Of a stretch of 61,797 nt of DNA, positions 1-8,668 are shown one piece after another. Numbering within the stretch: the first letter of the stretch is position 1; the number at the start of each line of letters is the position of its first letter. The translations under genes were made by a program, and so were the position numbers. Origin of the DNA: Pseudomonadota bacterium (GTDB lineage: Bacteria; Pseudomonadota; Gammaproteobacteria; Xanthomonadales; Xanthomonadaceae); the NCBI GenBank assembly GCA_023388355.1, contig JAEWGI010000008.1:1-61797 (forward strand). The letters run 5' to 3'. Under the pieces are notes generated by a model. It was not told the DNA's origin and did no database searches. It saw only the letters and a list, made by a program, of their open reading frames with translations.

Positions 1-213
1 GACGCCGGCCTGCTCCAGGCGCTGGCCGCGGACGGTCTCGAAGTCGCTGCGGCTTCGGCCTGCCCGGACGCCAGCGTGTCCGTCGCCGTGGACAGCTACA
101 CCACCGACGGCTCGGGCCGCGGGACCGTGCGCCTGACCGTCGCCGACGGCGACCCCCGGGTGCTTCCGGTGCGGCGCGAAGGCCACGACTGGCTCCGGGA
201 CGACAGGCCCTGA
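1..213 (+). CDS. C-terminal end of an unidentified protein (cut by window start)
   Basis: The frame is open from the first base and stops with TGA at 211-213, giving 70 residues of the end of a protein that begins outside the window. The peptide is rich in Ala, Val and Asp, with an alternating pattern that suggests beta strands (around DSYTTDGSGRGTVRLTVADG). It ends in a charged, Arg/Asp-rich tail. I recognise no family. The sigma-factor gene starts 77 bases downstream on the same strand. Confidence 0.6.
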   Translation, partial: DAGLLQALAADGLEVAAASACPDASVSVAVDSYTTDGSGRGTVRLTVADGDPRVLPVRREGHDWLRDDRP

Positions 214-290
214 GCGCGGCCGGTCACGTTTGCGCAGCGCCTTCGTCTGGATAGGATGGCGCTTGCCCCGCGCCGCCACCGCGAGTCCCC

Positions 291-1436
291 ATGACCAGCT
301 GCGCCATCGATGCCCTGATCCACCGCGAGCTGCCGGCCGCCTCCGGCGGCTGCGAGCAGGCCTATACCCGCATCATCGTCGCCAGCCAGAACACGGTGAC
401 CGCGGTCGCCCTGGCCATCACCCGCGATCCCACCGCCAGCGAGGACATCGCCCAGGAGGCCTTCCTCTCCGCATGGCACCACCTGCCGCGGCTGAAGAAC
501 CCGTCCAGCTTCCTGCCCTGGCTGCGCCAGATCACCCGCAACCTGGCCCACGACCACTTGCGCGGCCGCCGCAACCGCATGCTCGACGGCGAGGTCGCCG
601 ACATCGCGATCCAGAACGCCGCCGATCCCGACGGCTGCCCGCTGCAGCAGGCGCTCGACGCCGAGCGCGGCGCGGTGGCCGCGGACCTGATTTCCGAACT
701 GCCCGCCGACAGCCGCGAAGCCCTGCTGCTGTACTACCGCGAGGGCCAGAGCTCGAAGCAGGTGGCGATGCTGCTGGGCCTGTCCGATGCCGCGGTGCGC
801 AAGCGGCTGTCGCGCGCGCGCCAGAGCGTGCACGAAGACCTGCTCGAACGGTTCAGCGAGTTCGCGCGCAGCAGCGCGCCGTCGGCCGCGTTCGCGGTCG
901 GCGTGAGCGCCGCGCTGGGATTCAGCAAGCCGGCCGCGGCGGCCGGACTGGGCATCGCCACCAAGTCGCTGGCCGGCAGCGTGTTCGCGCGCTTCGCGCT
1001 GGGTTTCGCCGGCGCGGCGGCGGGCGGGCTGCTGGGCGGGCTGGTCGCGGCCTGGTTCGCGCGCGGCGTCATCCTCGACTACGCCGACACCGCCGCCGAG
1101 CGCGAGATGCTGCTGCGCTTCTCGCGCCGCTACATCGTCTTTTCGCTGGCGATGATCGCCGCGATCATCGCCACCCACCTGGTGTTCGGCGACGCTGGCC
1201 GGACCTTCATCGCCATCGCCATCGCCCTGCTGGCAATGAACTGGCAGCTGCTGGTGATGCTGCCGCGGCGCATGGCGCCACTGCTGGCGCGCGACGCCCG
1301 GCGCGACCCGATCGGCGCCGGGCAGCGCCTGCTGGCATACCGCCTCACCTGGGGCCGCAGCGGGGTGATGATGAGCAACATCATCGTGATCGGCTCGCTG
1401 CTGATCGCGCATCTGCATTTCGGAGCAGGCGGCTGA
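291..1436 (+). CDS. ECF-type RNA polymerase sigma factor with C-terminal membrane domain
   Basis: The 381-residue protein starts with sigma-70 region 2 (about residues 20-95; SEDIAQEAFLSAWHHLPRL is the -10-recognition/core-binding helix). Region 4 follows (about 125-185; YYREGQSSKQVAMLLGLSDA, then AVRKRLSRAR as the recognition helix). Usual ECF factors end near residue 190. This one continues with about 190 residues holding at least three hydrophobic segments: a Gly/Ala-rich one near 240-262, one near 285-305, and one near 310-330. The tail may tether the factor to the membrane or act as its own inhibitory domain, because no anti-sigma gene lies beside it. The signal and target genes are unknown. 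The sigma assignment is strong; the role of the tail is inference. Confidence 0.9.
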   Translation: MTSCAIDALIHRELPAASGGCEQAYTRIIVASQNTVTAVALAITRDPTASEDIAQEAFLSAWHHLPRLKNPSSFLPWLRQITRNLAHDHLRGRRNRMLDGEVADIAIQNAADPDGCPLQQALDAERGAVAADLISELPADSREALLLYYREGQSSKQVAMLLGLSDAAVRKRLSRARQSVHEDLLERFSEFARSSAPSAAFAVGVSAALGFSKPAAAAGLGIATKSLAGSVFARFALGFAGAAAGGLLGGLVAAWFARGVILDYADTAAEREMLLRFSRRYIVFSLAMIAAIIATHLVFGDAGRTFIAIAIALLAMNWQLLVMLPRRMAPLLARDARRDPIGAGQRLLAYRLTWGRSGVMMSNIIVIGSLLIAHLHFGAGG

Positions 1437-1466
1437 GGCGGGCGGGCCTCGATCCCGGGAGCTCCG

Positions 1467-1482
1467 TTCGCGGCTGAAGCCG
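1467..1482. repeat. REP-like GCGGCTGAAGCCGC element
   Basis: GCGGCTGAAGCCGC followed by CTCACGCAGACG lies just after the sigma-factor gene. A closely related stretch is found at 10107-10130, and an inverted pair at 4693-4772. These resemble the GTAG-type REP family (GTAGG.GCGGCTTCAGCCGCG) widespread in pseudomonads and xanthomonads. This copy lacks the GTAG end. Confidence 0.5.
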
Positions 1483-1564
1483 CTCACGCAGACGTTGAAG
1501 CGCACTGGGGCGCGCGACGGGTGCGACGGGCGGCGATGCGACCTGAAGCGCCCGCCTCCCGACC

Positions 1565-1775
1565 TCCCCCCGCTGCGCGGAGGGAGGAGCAGGGCCGGGG
1601 TGGACGGGTTGGGGCAGGGGCGGACCGGTCGCCGCGCCACTTGCGCGCGCCTGCGGCGCGCCCCCCATCCCGGCCTTCCCCCGCACGCGGGGGAAGGAGC
1701 AGGGCGTCTCCCCTTCCCCACACGCGGGGGAAGGTGCAGGACGTCTCCGCTTCCCCGCCGCGCGGGGGAAGGTGC
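1565..1775. repeat. cluster of GC-rich palindromes (CCTTCCCCCGC/GCGGGGGAAGG family)
   Basis: Three successive hairpins sit at about 1674-1697, 1711-1733 and 1749-1772. Each has CTTCCCC and GGGGAAG arms around a 4-6-base centre and is followed by G(A/T)GCAGG(G/A)CGTCTCC. Upstream of the first (about 1625-1673) is the GCGCGCCTGCGGCGCG...CCCCATCCCGG spacer that accompanies other copies at 30005-30210, 34122-34230, 35797-36124 and 48537-48651. The stretch between the sigma factor and the EF-hand gene holds nothing else recognisable. The spacing and variable length do not fit a CRISPR array. Confidence 0.8.
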
Positions 1776-1847
1776 AGGGCGTCTCCAGCTCCAGGCGGAC
1801 CTGCCCCGCTGCGTTCAGCGTTCCACTCACCTGGAAGGCGAACCACG

Positions 1848-1876
1848 AAAAAGGCCCGCGTCGATCGACGCGGGCC
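1848..1876 (-). terminator. Rho-independent terminator of the EF-hand gene
   Basis: A perfect 24-base palindrome (GGCCCGCGTCGA and its complement, 1853-1876) is followed on the minus strand by five T residues (complement of 1848-1852). It lies 21 bases beyond the stop of the EF-hand gene. This is the clearest intrinsic terminator in the window. Confidence 0.85.
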
Positions 1877-1897
1877 TCGAGTCACGGCGCAGGCATG

Positions 1898-2557
1898 TCA
1901 GCGCCGCTTCGGCATCAGTTCCTCGCGGCTGAGGAAGCCGTCGCGGTTGTCGTCCATCCAGGCGAAGCGGCTCGACAGGCGCGGCATCTTCTCCTCCACT
2001 TCGACCCGGCTGAGCCTGCCGTCCCCGTTGAGGTCGGCGGCGGCGTAGCGCTCGTCGAAGCGCTGGCGCATTTGCGCCTCGCGCTGCGGACGCTGGCTCT
2101 CGCGCCAAGTGCGGATCTCGCTGCGCACCAGGTAGCCGTCACGATTGCCGTCGATCGCGTCGAAGTGCTCGAGCAGCGAGCCGCCGCGCTTGCCACGCGC
2201 CTGCCCACCGGCCTCGACTTCGGCCCGGCCCAGGCGGCCGTCGCCGTCGGTGTCCAGGCGCGCGTGGTCGTGATGGCCCATCATGCCGCGATGGCCCTTG
2301 CCGCCGCGGCGGCCGTGCCGGTGCTGCGGACGCTCGCTGGCGTCGAGGGCGCCGTCGCCGTTGCGGTCGAGCCGGTCGAAGTGCTCGGCCAGGCGCCTGG
2401 ATGTCGCCGCCTCCGCGCGATCGATCACGCCGTCGCCGTTGGCGTCGAGCGTGGCCTTCGCGGTGCGCTGCGGGGAAGTTGCCGGCTCGGCGGCGCTGGC
2501 GCCGGCGGCGGCCATCAGGGCGATCGCAAGCGCGGTGAACAGGGTCCTGTGCTTCAT
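1898..2557 (-). CDS. secreted EF-hand calcium-binding protein
   Basis: The 219-residue protein begins with a Sec signal peptide (MKHRTLFTALAIALMAAAGASA, cleavage after ASA). It then carries six EF-hand-type loops of the form D-x-[ND]-x-DG: DANGDGVID, DRNGDGALD, DTDGDGRLG, DGNRDGYLV, DLNGDGRLS and DDNRDGFLS. A His/Gly-rich stretch (RPQHRHGRRGGKGHRGMMGH) sits between loops 2 and 3 and could bind transition metals. The start is fixed by GAGGAA seven bases upstream of ATG 2557; the frame stays open upstream but the signal peptide begins here. It is monocistronic with a strong terminator at 1848-1876. Binding of Ca2+ in the periplasm or outside the cell is expected from the family; the actual role is unknown. 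Confidence 0.88.
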   Translation of the reverse strand: MKHRTLFTALAIALMAAAGASAAEPATSPQRTAKATLDANGDGVIDRAEAATSRRLAEHFDRLDRNGDGALDASERPQHRHGRRGGKGHRGMMGHHDHARLDTDGDGRLGRAEVEAGGQARGKRGGSLLEHFDAIDGNRDGYLVRSEIRTWRESQRPQREAQMRQRFDERYAAADLNGDGRLSRVEVEEKMPRLSSRFAWMDDNRDGFLSREELMPKRR

Positions 2558-2695
2558 CTGGATTCCTCGGGGACTGCGGCTCAAGCGCCGCCGTGCCCCG
2601 GTGAACGCGCCCGCCGCGACTTGCGTTGACCGGCGCCCGGCGTGGTTCAGCTGGCGGACACCCGGCGGTTCGCGCCAGCTGCGACTGCGGCGCAG

Positions 2696-2711
2696 TATGC
2701 TGGCCGGGCAA
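2696..2711 (+). promoter_or_regulatory. candidate -10 of a leaderless bpt transcript
   Basis: TATGCT at 2696-2701 ends nine bases before the bpt ATG, so transcription would start at or next to the start codon. No Shine-Dalgarno sequence and no good -35 box are visible. The idea rests on spacing alone. A similar TAAGCT at 9271-9276 precedes ATG 9284. Confidence 0.35.
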
Positions 2712-3433
2712 TGGGCGAGAACGACCACCTGCGGCTGTTCCACACCGGCAACCACGCCTGCGGCTACTGGCCCGGGCGGGTGGCGCGCGACCTGGTGTTC
2801 GATCCGCACGACGATCGCCTGGCCGGATTCTATCCGCAGGCGCTGCAGTGGGGGTTCCGCCGCTCCGGCGACATCGTCTATCGCCCGCACTGCGTGGGCT
2901 GCCGCGCCTGCATGGCGGTGCGCATCCCGGTGCAGGACTTCCATCCCGATCGCAGCCAGCGCCGCTGCCTGCGGCGCAACGCCTCGATCGACGTCCGCGT
3001 GCTGCCCGCCGAACGCAGCCCCGAGCGGCTCGCGCTGTACCAGCGCTACCTGTCCGCGCGCCATCCCGGCGGCGGCATGGACGGACACGGCGCGCACGAG
3101 TTCGACCAGTTCCTGGTCGGCAGCTGGGCCAACACGCGCTTCCTTGAGCTGCGCGAGGACGGCCGCCTGCTGGCAGTGGCGGTGACCGATATCGACGCGC
3201 AGGCGATGTCGGCCGTCTACACCTTCTTCGATCCCGACCAGGCCGCGCGCGGCCTGGGCACGCTGTCGATCCTGCGCCAGATCGAATGGGCCGCGCGCGA
3301 GGGCCGTGGCCACCTCTATCTGGGCTACTGGATCGCGGGCCACGACAAGATGGACTACAAGCGCCGGTTCCGCCCGCTGGAAGGCTTCGACGGCCGCCGC
3401 TGGCGTGCGTTCGACGAGATCGACCCGGGATGA
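2711..3433 (+). CDS. bpt: aspartate/glutamate leucyltransferase (L/D,E-transferase)
   Basis: This 240-residue member of the Bpt/Ate1 family transfers leucine from Leu-tRNA to proteins with N-terminal Asp or Glu, marking them for ClpS/ClpAP degradation (N-degron pathway). Visible signatures are [17 protein letters not shown] near the N-terminus, the Cys pair in [15 protein letters not shown], and the conserved C-terminal block [17 protein letters not shown]. Length matches the family. The frame is open upstream to 2642, but homologous proteins begin a few residues before the LRLFxTG motif, so ATG 2711 is chosen. The next gene starts inside its stop codon (ATGA at 3430-3433). Confidence 0.93.
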   Translation: MGENDHLRLFHTGNHACGYWPGRVARDLVFDPHDDRLAGFYPQALQWGFRRSGDIVYRPHCVGCRACMAVRIPVQDFHPDRSQRRCLRRNASIDVRVLPAERSPERLALYQRYLSARHPGGGMDGHGAHEFDQFLVGSWANTRFLELREDGRLLAVAVTDIDAQAMSAVYTFFDPDQAARGLGTLSILRQIEWAAREGRGHLYLGYWIAGHDKMDYKRRFRPLEGFDGRRWRAFDEIDPG

Positions 3434-4677
3434 ACCGCCGCACCTGCGCGCCTTGCGCGCTCGCCCTCCTCGCCGCGCTTGCGTTGGTCGCCTGCATGCG
3501 GGTCGACGCCAACCGCCCGCCGCCCCAGCCCGGATCCCGGATGCCTGAACCCGAAACCGCCCCGCTCCGCGTCGCCAGCTACAACGTCTCGCTCCAGGAC
3601 GAAGACGCAGGCGGCCTGATCCGGCGGCTGGAGCTGGACAGCACCCAGGCCCGGCGCATCGCCGCGGTGCTGCAGAAGCTGCGGCCGGACATCGTGCTGC
3701 TCAACGAGTTCGACCACGATGCCGAAGGCCGCGCCGCGGACCTGTTCCAGCAGCGCTACCTGGAGCGGCCGCAGCCTGGCGGCGGCGAGGCGCTGCACTA
3801 TCCCTACCGCTACCTGGCGCCGGTCAACACCGGCGTGCCCAGCGGCCTGGACCTCGACGGCAGCGGCGGCATCGGCGGTCCGGGCCGCGAGCGCGGCAAC
3901 GATGCCTGGGGCTACGGCCTGCACCCGGGCCAGTACGGAATGCTGCTGCTGTCGCGATATCCGATCGACGCCGCGCAGGCGCGCAGCTTCCAGCTGCTGA
4001 AGTGGAGCGCGATGCCCGGCGCGCGGCGACCGGTCGATCCCGCGACCGGGCAGCCGTTCCACAGCGACGCGGTCTGGCGCCAGCTGCGGCTGTCGTCGAA
4101 ATCGCACTGGGACGTGCCGGTGCGCACGCCGCTGGGCGCGGTCCACGTGCTGGCCTCCCACCCGACCCCGCCGGTGTTCGATGGGCCGGAACGGCGCAAC
4201 CTGCTGCGCAACCGCGACGAGATCCGGTTCTGGAGCGAATACCTGTCGCCCGAAACCGGCCAGGCTGCGTGGCTGTGCGACGACACCGGCCGCTGCGGCG
4301 GCCTGGATCCGGACGCGCGCTTCGTGATCCTCGGCGACCTCAACAACGATCCGGTCGACGGCGACGGCGACCATGCGGCGATCGTGGAGCTGATCGAGCA
4401 TCCGCGCGTCCTGCGGCACCCGACGCCGCGCAGCGACGGCGCCGTGCTGGCCGCGGGAATCGACGGCGGCAGCAACGCCGCGCACCGCGGTTCGCACGCG
4501 CACGACACCGGCCGCTTCGGATCGCGCGTCGGCAACCTGCGGCTGGACTACGCGCTGCCCTCGACGGGTTTCCGGCTCGCGGGATCGGGCGTGTTCTGGC
4601 CCGCGCCTGGACATCCGGACGAAGCCCTCACCGCCGCCAGCGACCACCATCCGGTGTGGGTGGACCTGGCTCCCTGA
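3430..4677 (+). CDS. endonuclease/exonuclease/phosphatase family lipoprotein
   Basis: The 415-residue protein has a lipoprotein signal ([12 protein letters not shown], lipobox L-V-A-C). An EEP-superfamily domain follows: [10 protein letters not shown] at the start, LLNEFDHD (metal-binding Asn/Glu), [20 protein letters not shown] (the GDLN motif), and a terminal [11 protein letters not shown] with the catalytic His. The substrate is unknown; family members cleave nucleic acids, phosphoinositides or other phosphodiesters. Its placement outside the cytoplasmic membrane suggests extracellular DNA or phosphodiesters. ATG overlaps the bpt stop by four bases, implying translational coupling, although the two functions have no evident link. 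Confidence 0.88.
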   Translation: MNRRTCAPCALALLAALALVACMRVDANRPPPQPGSRMPEPETAPLRVASYNVSLQDEDAGGLIRRLELDSTQARRIAAVLQKLRPDIVLLNEFDHDAEGRAADLFQQRYLERPQPGGGEALHYPYRYLAPVNTGVPSGLDLDGSGGIGGPGRERGNDAWGYGLHPGQYGMLLLSRYPIDAAQARSFQLLKWSAMPGARRPVDPATGQPFHSDAVWRQLRLSSKSHWDVPVRTPLGAVHVLASHPTPPVFDGPERRNLLRNRDEIRFWSEYLSPETGQAAWLCDDTGRCGGLDPDARFVILGDLNNDPVDGDGDHAAIVELIEHPRVLRHPTPRSDGAVLAAGIDGGSNAAHRGSHAHDTGRFGSRVGNLRLDYALPSTGFRLAGSGVFWPAPGHPDEALTAASDHHPVWVDLAP

Positions 4678-4692
4678 CACAGGCCATTGCGC

Positions 4693-4772
4693 AGGCGCGG
4701 CTTCAGCCGCGACCGGCCAACCCGGCATCCACGAACACCGGAAGCTCCAGCGCGGCTGAAGCCGCGCCTACG
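4693..4772. repeat. inverted pair of REP elements (BIME-like)
   Basis: GCGCGGCTTCAGCCGCGACC at 4696-4715 faces an inverted copy ending CGGCTGAAGCCGCGCCTACG. Read on the minus strand, the second copy begins GTAGGCGCGGCTTCAGCCG. This is the GTAG-headed REP layout mobilised by RAYT (TnpA-REP) transposases in related genomes. It occupies the gap between two converging genes and slightly overlaps the end of the minus-strand gene at 4768. No RAYT gene is in the window. Confidence 0.7.
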
Positions 4773-5070
4773 TGGCCGGTTCGGCCGGCTGCGGCGCGTG
4801 CGGGCGGAAGCCGAAGCGGCCGGCCTCCTGGCTGGAGACGATCATGCGCACCATGGCCGTGGGGATCAGCAGGTCCAGGGTGACCTCCCGGCCTTCGGCG
4901 GTGCGCCCGGCCATCGTCATCTCGACGAACGCGCCGGCGGTATCGATTTCCTGGCACACCAGGTGCACGCCGCCGCTGTCGCTGTCCTGCAGGTAGGGCT
5001 TGATCGGATCGCCGAGCGCTTCGAGCGCCTGCGGATGGAAGAAAACCGCGTAGCCGCTGTTGCCTTTCAT
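4768..5070 (-). CDS. conserved hypothetical small protein
   Basis: This 100-residue soluble protein starts at an ATG (MKGNSGYAVFFHPQALEAL) preceded by AGGGAA at proper spacing on the minus strand. No signal peptide or membrane segment is seen. It ends in a Pro/Ala-rich tail. I do not recognise a domain. The pattern GGVHLVCQEIDTAGAFVEM followed by REVTLDLLIPTAMVRMIVS suggests a compact alpha/beta fold. It lies directly downstream of purT on the same strand (37-base gap), so it could be co-transcribed with that gene. Confidence 0.6.
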   Translation of the reverse strand: MKGNSGYAVFFHPQALEALGDPIKPYLQDSDSGGVHLVCQEIDTAGAFVEMTMAGRTAEGREVTLDLLIPTAMVRMIVSSQEAGRFGFRPHAPQPAEPAT

Positions 5071-5107
5071 GCCTGTTCCCTGTGCCGCGTCCGCACGCCG
5101 GACGGAA

Positions 5108-6310
5108 TCATTCCAGTCCGATGGTAATCGCCGCGGTCGCATCGCGCGCGATCGCGCGGGCGGCGTCGATCGATTCGGCCCGCGCGAGAGTCACGCCCAC
5201 GCGACGCTGGCCATCCACGCGCGGCTTGCCGAACAGGCGCAGCGCGCTGTCGGGCGCGCGCAGCGCCGCCTCGAGATTGCCGAACACCGGCACGCCGTGG
5301 CCCTGCGCCAGCATCGCGCTCGAGGCCGACGGCCCGCGCTGCGGTACGAAGCCGCCATCGTCCGCACCCACCGGCAGGCCGAGGATCGCGCGCGCGTGCA
5401 GGGCGAACTGGCTGAGCTCCTGCGACACCAGCGTGACCAGGCCGGTGTCGTGCGGCCGCGGCGAAACCTCGCTGAACCAGACCTCGTCGCCCTTCACGAA
5501 CAGCTCCACGCCGAACACGCCCCACCCGCCGAGATCGTCGGTGACCGCGCGCGCCACCTGCATCGAACGCTCCAGCGCGCGCGGCGACATCGGCTGCGGC
5601 TGCCAGCTTTCGCGATAGTCGCCCTCGCGCTGCAGATGGCCGATCGGCGCGCAGAACGAAGTGCCGCCGGCATGGCGCACGGTGAGCAGGGTGATCTCGT
5701 AGTCGAACTCGACGAAGCCCTCGACGATGCAGCGGCCCGCGCCCGTGCGCCCGCCGGTCTGCGCATACGCCCAGGCCGGGCCGATGTCGGCATCGCTGTG
5801 CAGCGTGCTCTGGCCCTTGCCCGAGGACGACATCACCGGCTTGACCACGCAGGGCAGGCCGATCGCCGCCACCGCCTCGCGGTACCCGGCTTCGGTGTCG
5901 ACGAAGCGATACGGTGAGGTCGGCACGCCCAGGGTTTCGGCGGCCAGGCGGCGGATGCCCTCGCGGTCCATGGTCAGCCAGGCCGCGCGCGCGGTGGGCA
6001 CCACCCGCTGGCCGCGGTCGCGCTCCAGGGCGACCAGGGTCGGGGTGTGGATGGCCTCGATCTCGGGCACCACGAGGTGCGGCCGCTCGCGCTCGATCAG
6101 GGCCGCGAGCGCGGCCGCATCGAGCATGTCGAGCACGTGGCTGCGGTGCGCGACCTGCATCGCCGGGGCGTCGGCATAGCGGTCGGCGGCGACCACCTCG
6201 ACCCCGAGCCGCTGCAGTTCGATCGCCACTTCCTTGCCCAGTTCGCCCGATCCCAGCAGCAGCACGCGGGTGGCCGAGGGCGAGAGCGGGGTGCCGAGCG
6301 AAATGGGCAT
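5108..6310 (-). CDS. purT: formate-dependent phosphoribosylglycinamide formyltransferase (GAR transformylase 2)
   Basis: PurT is an ATP-grasp enzyme that makes formyl-GAR from GAR, formate and ATP in purine synthesis. The 400-residue protein shows [20 protein letters not shown] at the N-terminus, VPEIEAI, the ATP-grasp core [55 protein letters not shown] and [15 protein letters not shown]. Length is normal for PurT (about 390-400). The frame is open from 6337, but the [15 protein letters not shown] start at 6310 matches the usual PurT N-terminus (M..LGTPL.P.ATR), so it is preferred. Neither candidate has a strong ribosome-binding site. It is divergent from the SPFH operon. Confidence 0.95.
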   Translation of the reverse strand: MPISLGTPLSPSATRVLLLGSGELGKEVAIELQRLGVEVVAADRYADAPAMQVAHRSHVLDMLDAAALAALIERERPHLVVPEIEAIHTPTLVALERDRGQRVVPTARAAWLTMDREGIRRLAAETLGVPTSPYRFVDTEAGYREAVAAIGLPCVVKPVMSSSGKGQSTLHSDADIGPAWAYAQTGGRTGAGRCIVEGFVEFDYEITLLTVRHAGGTSFCAPIGHLQREGDYRESWQPQPMSPRALERSMQVARAVTDDLGGWGVFGVELFVKGDEVWFSEVSPRPHDTGLVTLVSQELSQFALHARAILGLPVGADDGGFVPQRGPSASSAMLAQGHGVPVFGNLEAALRAPDSALRLFGKPRVDGQRRVGVTLARAESIDAARAIARDATAAITIGLE

Positions 6311-6383
6311 GGGCGGGTCCGGAAACAGGGTGGCCATTCTAGCCAGCGCCCGGGGCGCGGCCGGATCGGTGGGCGCAAGCCTC

Positions 6384-6412
6384 TTGACAAACTGATATCA
6401 CATTGATATCAA
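6384..6412 (+). promoter_or_regulatory. promoter of the SPFH operon with two overlapping TGATATCA operator sites
   Basis: TTGACA (6384-6389) is followed after exactly 17 bases by TATCAA (6407-6412), a good sigma-70-type promoter and the only perfect -35 hexamer I noticed in the intergenic regions. Two identical 8-base palindromes TGATATCA (6393-6400 and 6404-6411) lie 11 bases apart, one in the spacer and one over the -10. Spacing of about one helical turn suits paired ribbon-helix-helix dimers. The third gene of this operon encodes an RHH-like protein, so autorepression is the simplest reading (inference). Confidence 0.75.
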
Positions 6413-6470
6413 TTCATCTCGACACGCGCCCCAGTCCCACCCGACCCCGCACCCGAGCCCGGAGAACCCC

Positions 6471-7313
6471 ATGAAAGAGAACCCGATCCGTTCCCTGCCC
6501 GGCATCCCGGTGGTGCTGGTCCTGCTGGCCGCCATCGGCGCGGCCGGCTGGCTGATGCTGCAGCAGCAGCCGGTTGCCGCGCTGGCCATCGCCCTGGTCG
6601 CCGCGTTCCTGATGTTCGGCGCCTACAAGGTCGAGCCCAACCAGGCCGCGGTGCTGAGCCTGTTCGGCAAGTACGTGGGCACGGTCAAGGAGAGCGGCCT
6701 GCGCTGGAACAATCCCTTCTACAGCAAGCGCAAGGTGTCGCTGCGGGTGCGCAACTTCGAGAGCGGCAAGCTCAAGGTCAACGAGCTGGACGGTTCGCCG
6801 ATCGAGATCGCGGCGGTGATCGTGTGGCGCGTGGTCGACTCGGCCGAGGCGGTGTTCAACGTCGACGACTACGAGAGCTTCGTCCACATCCAGTCCGAGG
6901 CGGCGCTGCGCGCGATGGCTACCAGCTATCCCTACGACCAGCACGAGGAAGGCGACATTTCGCTGCGCAGCCATCCGGTGGAGATTTCCGACCGGCTCCA
7001 GGAGCAGCTCGACGAGCGCCTGGCCTCGGCCGGCGTCGAGGTGCTGGAGGCGCGCATCAGCCACCTGGCCTATGCGCCCGAGATCGCCCAGGCGATGCTG
7101 CAGCGCCAGCAGGCCAACGCGGTGATCGCCGCGCGCACCCGCATCGTTGCCGGTGCGGTGGGCATGGTGGAAATGGCGCTGGCCGAGCTGGAGAAGAACG
7201 GCACGGTGAAGCTGGACGAGGAGCGGCGCGCGGCCATGGTCAGCAACCTGCTGGTGGTGCTGTGCGGCGACCGCAGCACCCAGCCGATCGTCAACACCGG
7301 CTCGCTGTACTGA
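6471..7313 (+). CDS. SPFH/Band 7 (slipin/stomatin-like) membrane protein
   Basis: The 280-residue protein has two N-terminal hydrophobic segments (about residues 11-29 and 35-50) that anchor it. An SPFH/Band 7 domain follows ([61 protein letters not shown]). The C-terminal helix includes [23 protein letters not shown]. Such proteins oligomerise at the membrane and organise microdomains or partner proteases. Here the partner is not a NfeD protein but two small downstream genes. It is the first gene of the operon controlled by the TTGACA promoter at 6384. The family call is sure; the specific role is not. Confidence 0.9.
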   Translation: MKENPIRSLPGIPVVLVLLAAIGAAGWLMLQQQPVAALAIALVAAFLMFGAYKVEPNQAAVLSLFGKYVGTVKESGLRWNNPFYSKRKVSLRVRNFESGKLKVNELDGSPIEIAAVIVWRVVDSAEAVFNVDDYESFVHIQSEAALRAMATSYPYDQHEEGDISLRSHPVEISDRLQEQLDERLASAGVEVLEARISHLAYAPEIAQAMLQRQQANAVIAARTRIVAGAVGMVEMALAELEKNGTVKLDEERRAAMVSNLLVVLCGDRSTQPIVNTGSLY

Positions 7314-7323
7314 GTCTTGCGCC

Positions 7324-7668
7324 ATGCAATCGCATCACATCGCCGCCCTGGTCTTCGCCCTGCTCTCGCTGCCCGCCTTCGTCAGTGCAGGCTGGCTGCG
7401 CGACGGCCGGCTGCCGGTGGCGCGTGGCGCGCGCGGCATGACCGAAGGCCGCCGACGCGCGCTCGACGACCGCCTTGCGCGGCTGATGCGGATGGTGGCG
7501 CTGGCGATGCTGGCCATGGCCGGCGGACTGGCGCTGTGGGGCGCCGACCAGACCCGGGTGCTGGCGCTGGCGGCGGTGCTGGCGATCGCGGTCAACGGCC
7601 TGGCGGTGGCGATGCTGGTGACGGTACTGCGCGCACGCCGCGGCAGCGGGTCGGAGGTCGGCGACTGA
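7324..7668 (+). CDS. small membrane protein of the SPFH operon
   Basis: The 114-residue protein has an N-terminal hydrophobic segment (about 7-24), a basic loop ([19 protein letters not shown]) and two further hydrophobic segments (about 55-72 and 79-98). Three membrane helices are therefore likely. No known domain is recognised. It sits ten bases after the SPFH gene, and its stop TGA overlaps the next ATG (TGATG at 7666-7670), so it is almost certainly co-translated with its neighbours. Confidence 0.7.
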   Translation: MQSHHIAALVFALLSLPAFVSAGWLRDGRLPVARGARGMTEGRRRALDDRLARLMRMVALAMLAMAGGLALWGADQTRVLALAAVLAIAVNGLAVAMLVTVLRARRGSGSEVGD

Positions 7669-7859
7669 TGGCGGAGAAGAAGGCCTATCCGCTGCGGATC
7701 GGCGTCGAGGTGCTGGCAGCGACGCAGAAGTGGGCGGACGACGAACTGCGCAGCCTCAACGCGCAGATCGAATACATGCTGCGCGACGCGCTGCGCAAGG
7801 CCGGGCGGCTGCCCGCGGCGCCGCCGGCGGCCCCGCGCGACGACCAGGACAGCGAATGA
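7668..7859 (+). CDS. Arc/ribbon-helix-helix-type DNA-binding protein
   Basis: This short 63-residue gene begins [16 protein letters not shown], fitting the beta strand of an Arc-type RHH fold. Two helices follow ([21 protein letters not shown] and RDALRKAG). The [15 protein letters not shown] block is the typical RHH signature ([RS]LNxxIxxLLrxAL), after which a Pro/Ala tail ends in acidic residues. ATG overlaps the previous stop. It is the probable ligand of the two TGATATCA sites at 6393-6411. In other bacteria SPFH-RHH gene pairs also occur, but the regulatory link here is inference. Confidence 0.8.
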   Translation: MAEKKAYPLRIGVEVLAATQKWADDELRSLNAQIEYMLRDALRKAGRLPAAPPAAPRDDQDSE

Positions 7860-8051
7860 GCCCGGGGCGGTTGCGATCGCCGCGCGCCGCGGCCGGCCAG
7901 CGCGCCACCGGACCGGAGGGTCCGCGGCACGGCACCCGCGCAATGTCACATCGGGCCGGCGTCGGCGTCCTGGACAGGTCCTCGCGTCGCGACGCCCGCA
8001 ACGATCCCGGCCCCGGCCGGCACGTCAACCCACGTCCAAGGAGACCGTTGC

Positions 8052-8222
8052 ATGAGCAGACGCTGGCAGTACAAGGTGGTCGAGTTGAAGCCGGGATTCA
8101 CGGGCCTGAAGGCGGCCGTGATGGAGGAAGCCCTGGCCCAGCTCGGCCTGCAGGGTTGGGAGCTTGTCTCGGCAACGCCGTATGGGATGAGCGTGCGCCT
8201 GTTTCTGAAAAAGGAGTACTGA
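8052..8222 (+). CDS. DUF4177 family small protein
   Basis: A 56-residue protein with a strong AAGGAGA ribosome-binding site (8038-8044) eight bases before ATG. The sequence MSRRWQYKVVELKPG then LAQLGLQGWELVSATPY and a final SVRLFLKKEY matches the DUF4177 pattern (W-E/Q-YKVV ... GWELV ... FLKR). It is cytosolic with unknown function. Its stop TGA ends one base before the next ATG at 8224, so the two genes form a unit. Confidence 0.85.
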   Translation: MSRRWQYKVVELKPGFTGLKAAVMEEALAQLGLQGWELVSATPYGMSVRLFLKKEY

Positions 8223-8223
8223 C

Positions 8224-8634
8224 ATGACGCTCTACCGTCGCATTGCATTCGCCCTGTGCCTGGCGCTGGCTTCCGCCATGCCGGCCCTGGCCCAGCAGAC
8301 CGCAGCCGACCCGGACGCCGACGCCATCGCCCTGGCCGGTTCGGTGCTCGACCGCATGGAGGCCGGCGACTTCGAAGCCGTCGCCGCCGACTTCAACGCG
8401 CAGATGCGGGCCGGACTCGACCCGGCCCGGCTGGCCGAGGTGCAGCGCCAGATCGAGCAGACCGGTCCGGTGGTCGAGCGCGCCGAGCCGCGCGTGGTGC
8501 ACCACGACGGCTACACCGTGGTGGTGTTCCGGATCCGGCGCGAGCAGGCAGCGATCGATGCGACGATCGCGGTCGACGGCGACGGCCTGGTCGGCGGCCT
8601 GCACTTCGTGCCGGCGACGGGCGGCCCGCAGTAG
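8224..8634 (+). CDS. secreted DUF3887-like protein
   Basis: The 136-residue protein has a Sec signal peptide (YRRIAFALCLALASAMPALA, cleavage after ALA). The mature part includes LAGSVLDRMEAGDFEAVAADFNAQMRA and ends VDGDGLVGGLHFVPA. This is the layout of DUF3887, small NTF2-like periplasmic domains that often sit beside hydrolases. The function is unknown. It is probably translated with the DUF4177 gene immediately upstream. Confidence 0.75.
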   Translation: MTLYRRIAFALCLALASAMPALAQQTAADPDADAIALAGSVLDRMEAGDFEAVAADFNAQMRAGLDPARLAEVQRQIEQTGPVVERAEPRVVHHDGYTVVVFRIRREQAAIDATIAVDGDGLVGGLHFVPATGGPQ

Positions 8635-8668
8635 CCGCCATGGCGCCGCATCGTCGCGACGGCAGGCC

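Noticed and set aside
96..1721. 541-residue open frame on the minus strand opposite the sigma-factor gene
   Set aside because: Composition is rich in Arg, Ala, Gln and Gly without motifs. It is the antisense shadow of the sigma factor plus the repeat cluster.
1674..1772. Regularly spaced repeats resembling a small CRISPR array
   Set aside because: Only three hairpins with variable arms, spacing of about 37 bases but no unique spacers, and no cas genes. The same hairpins occur singly elsewhere, so this is a dispersed palindromic repeat.
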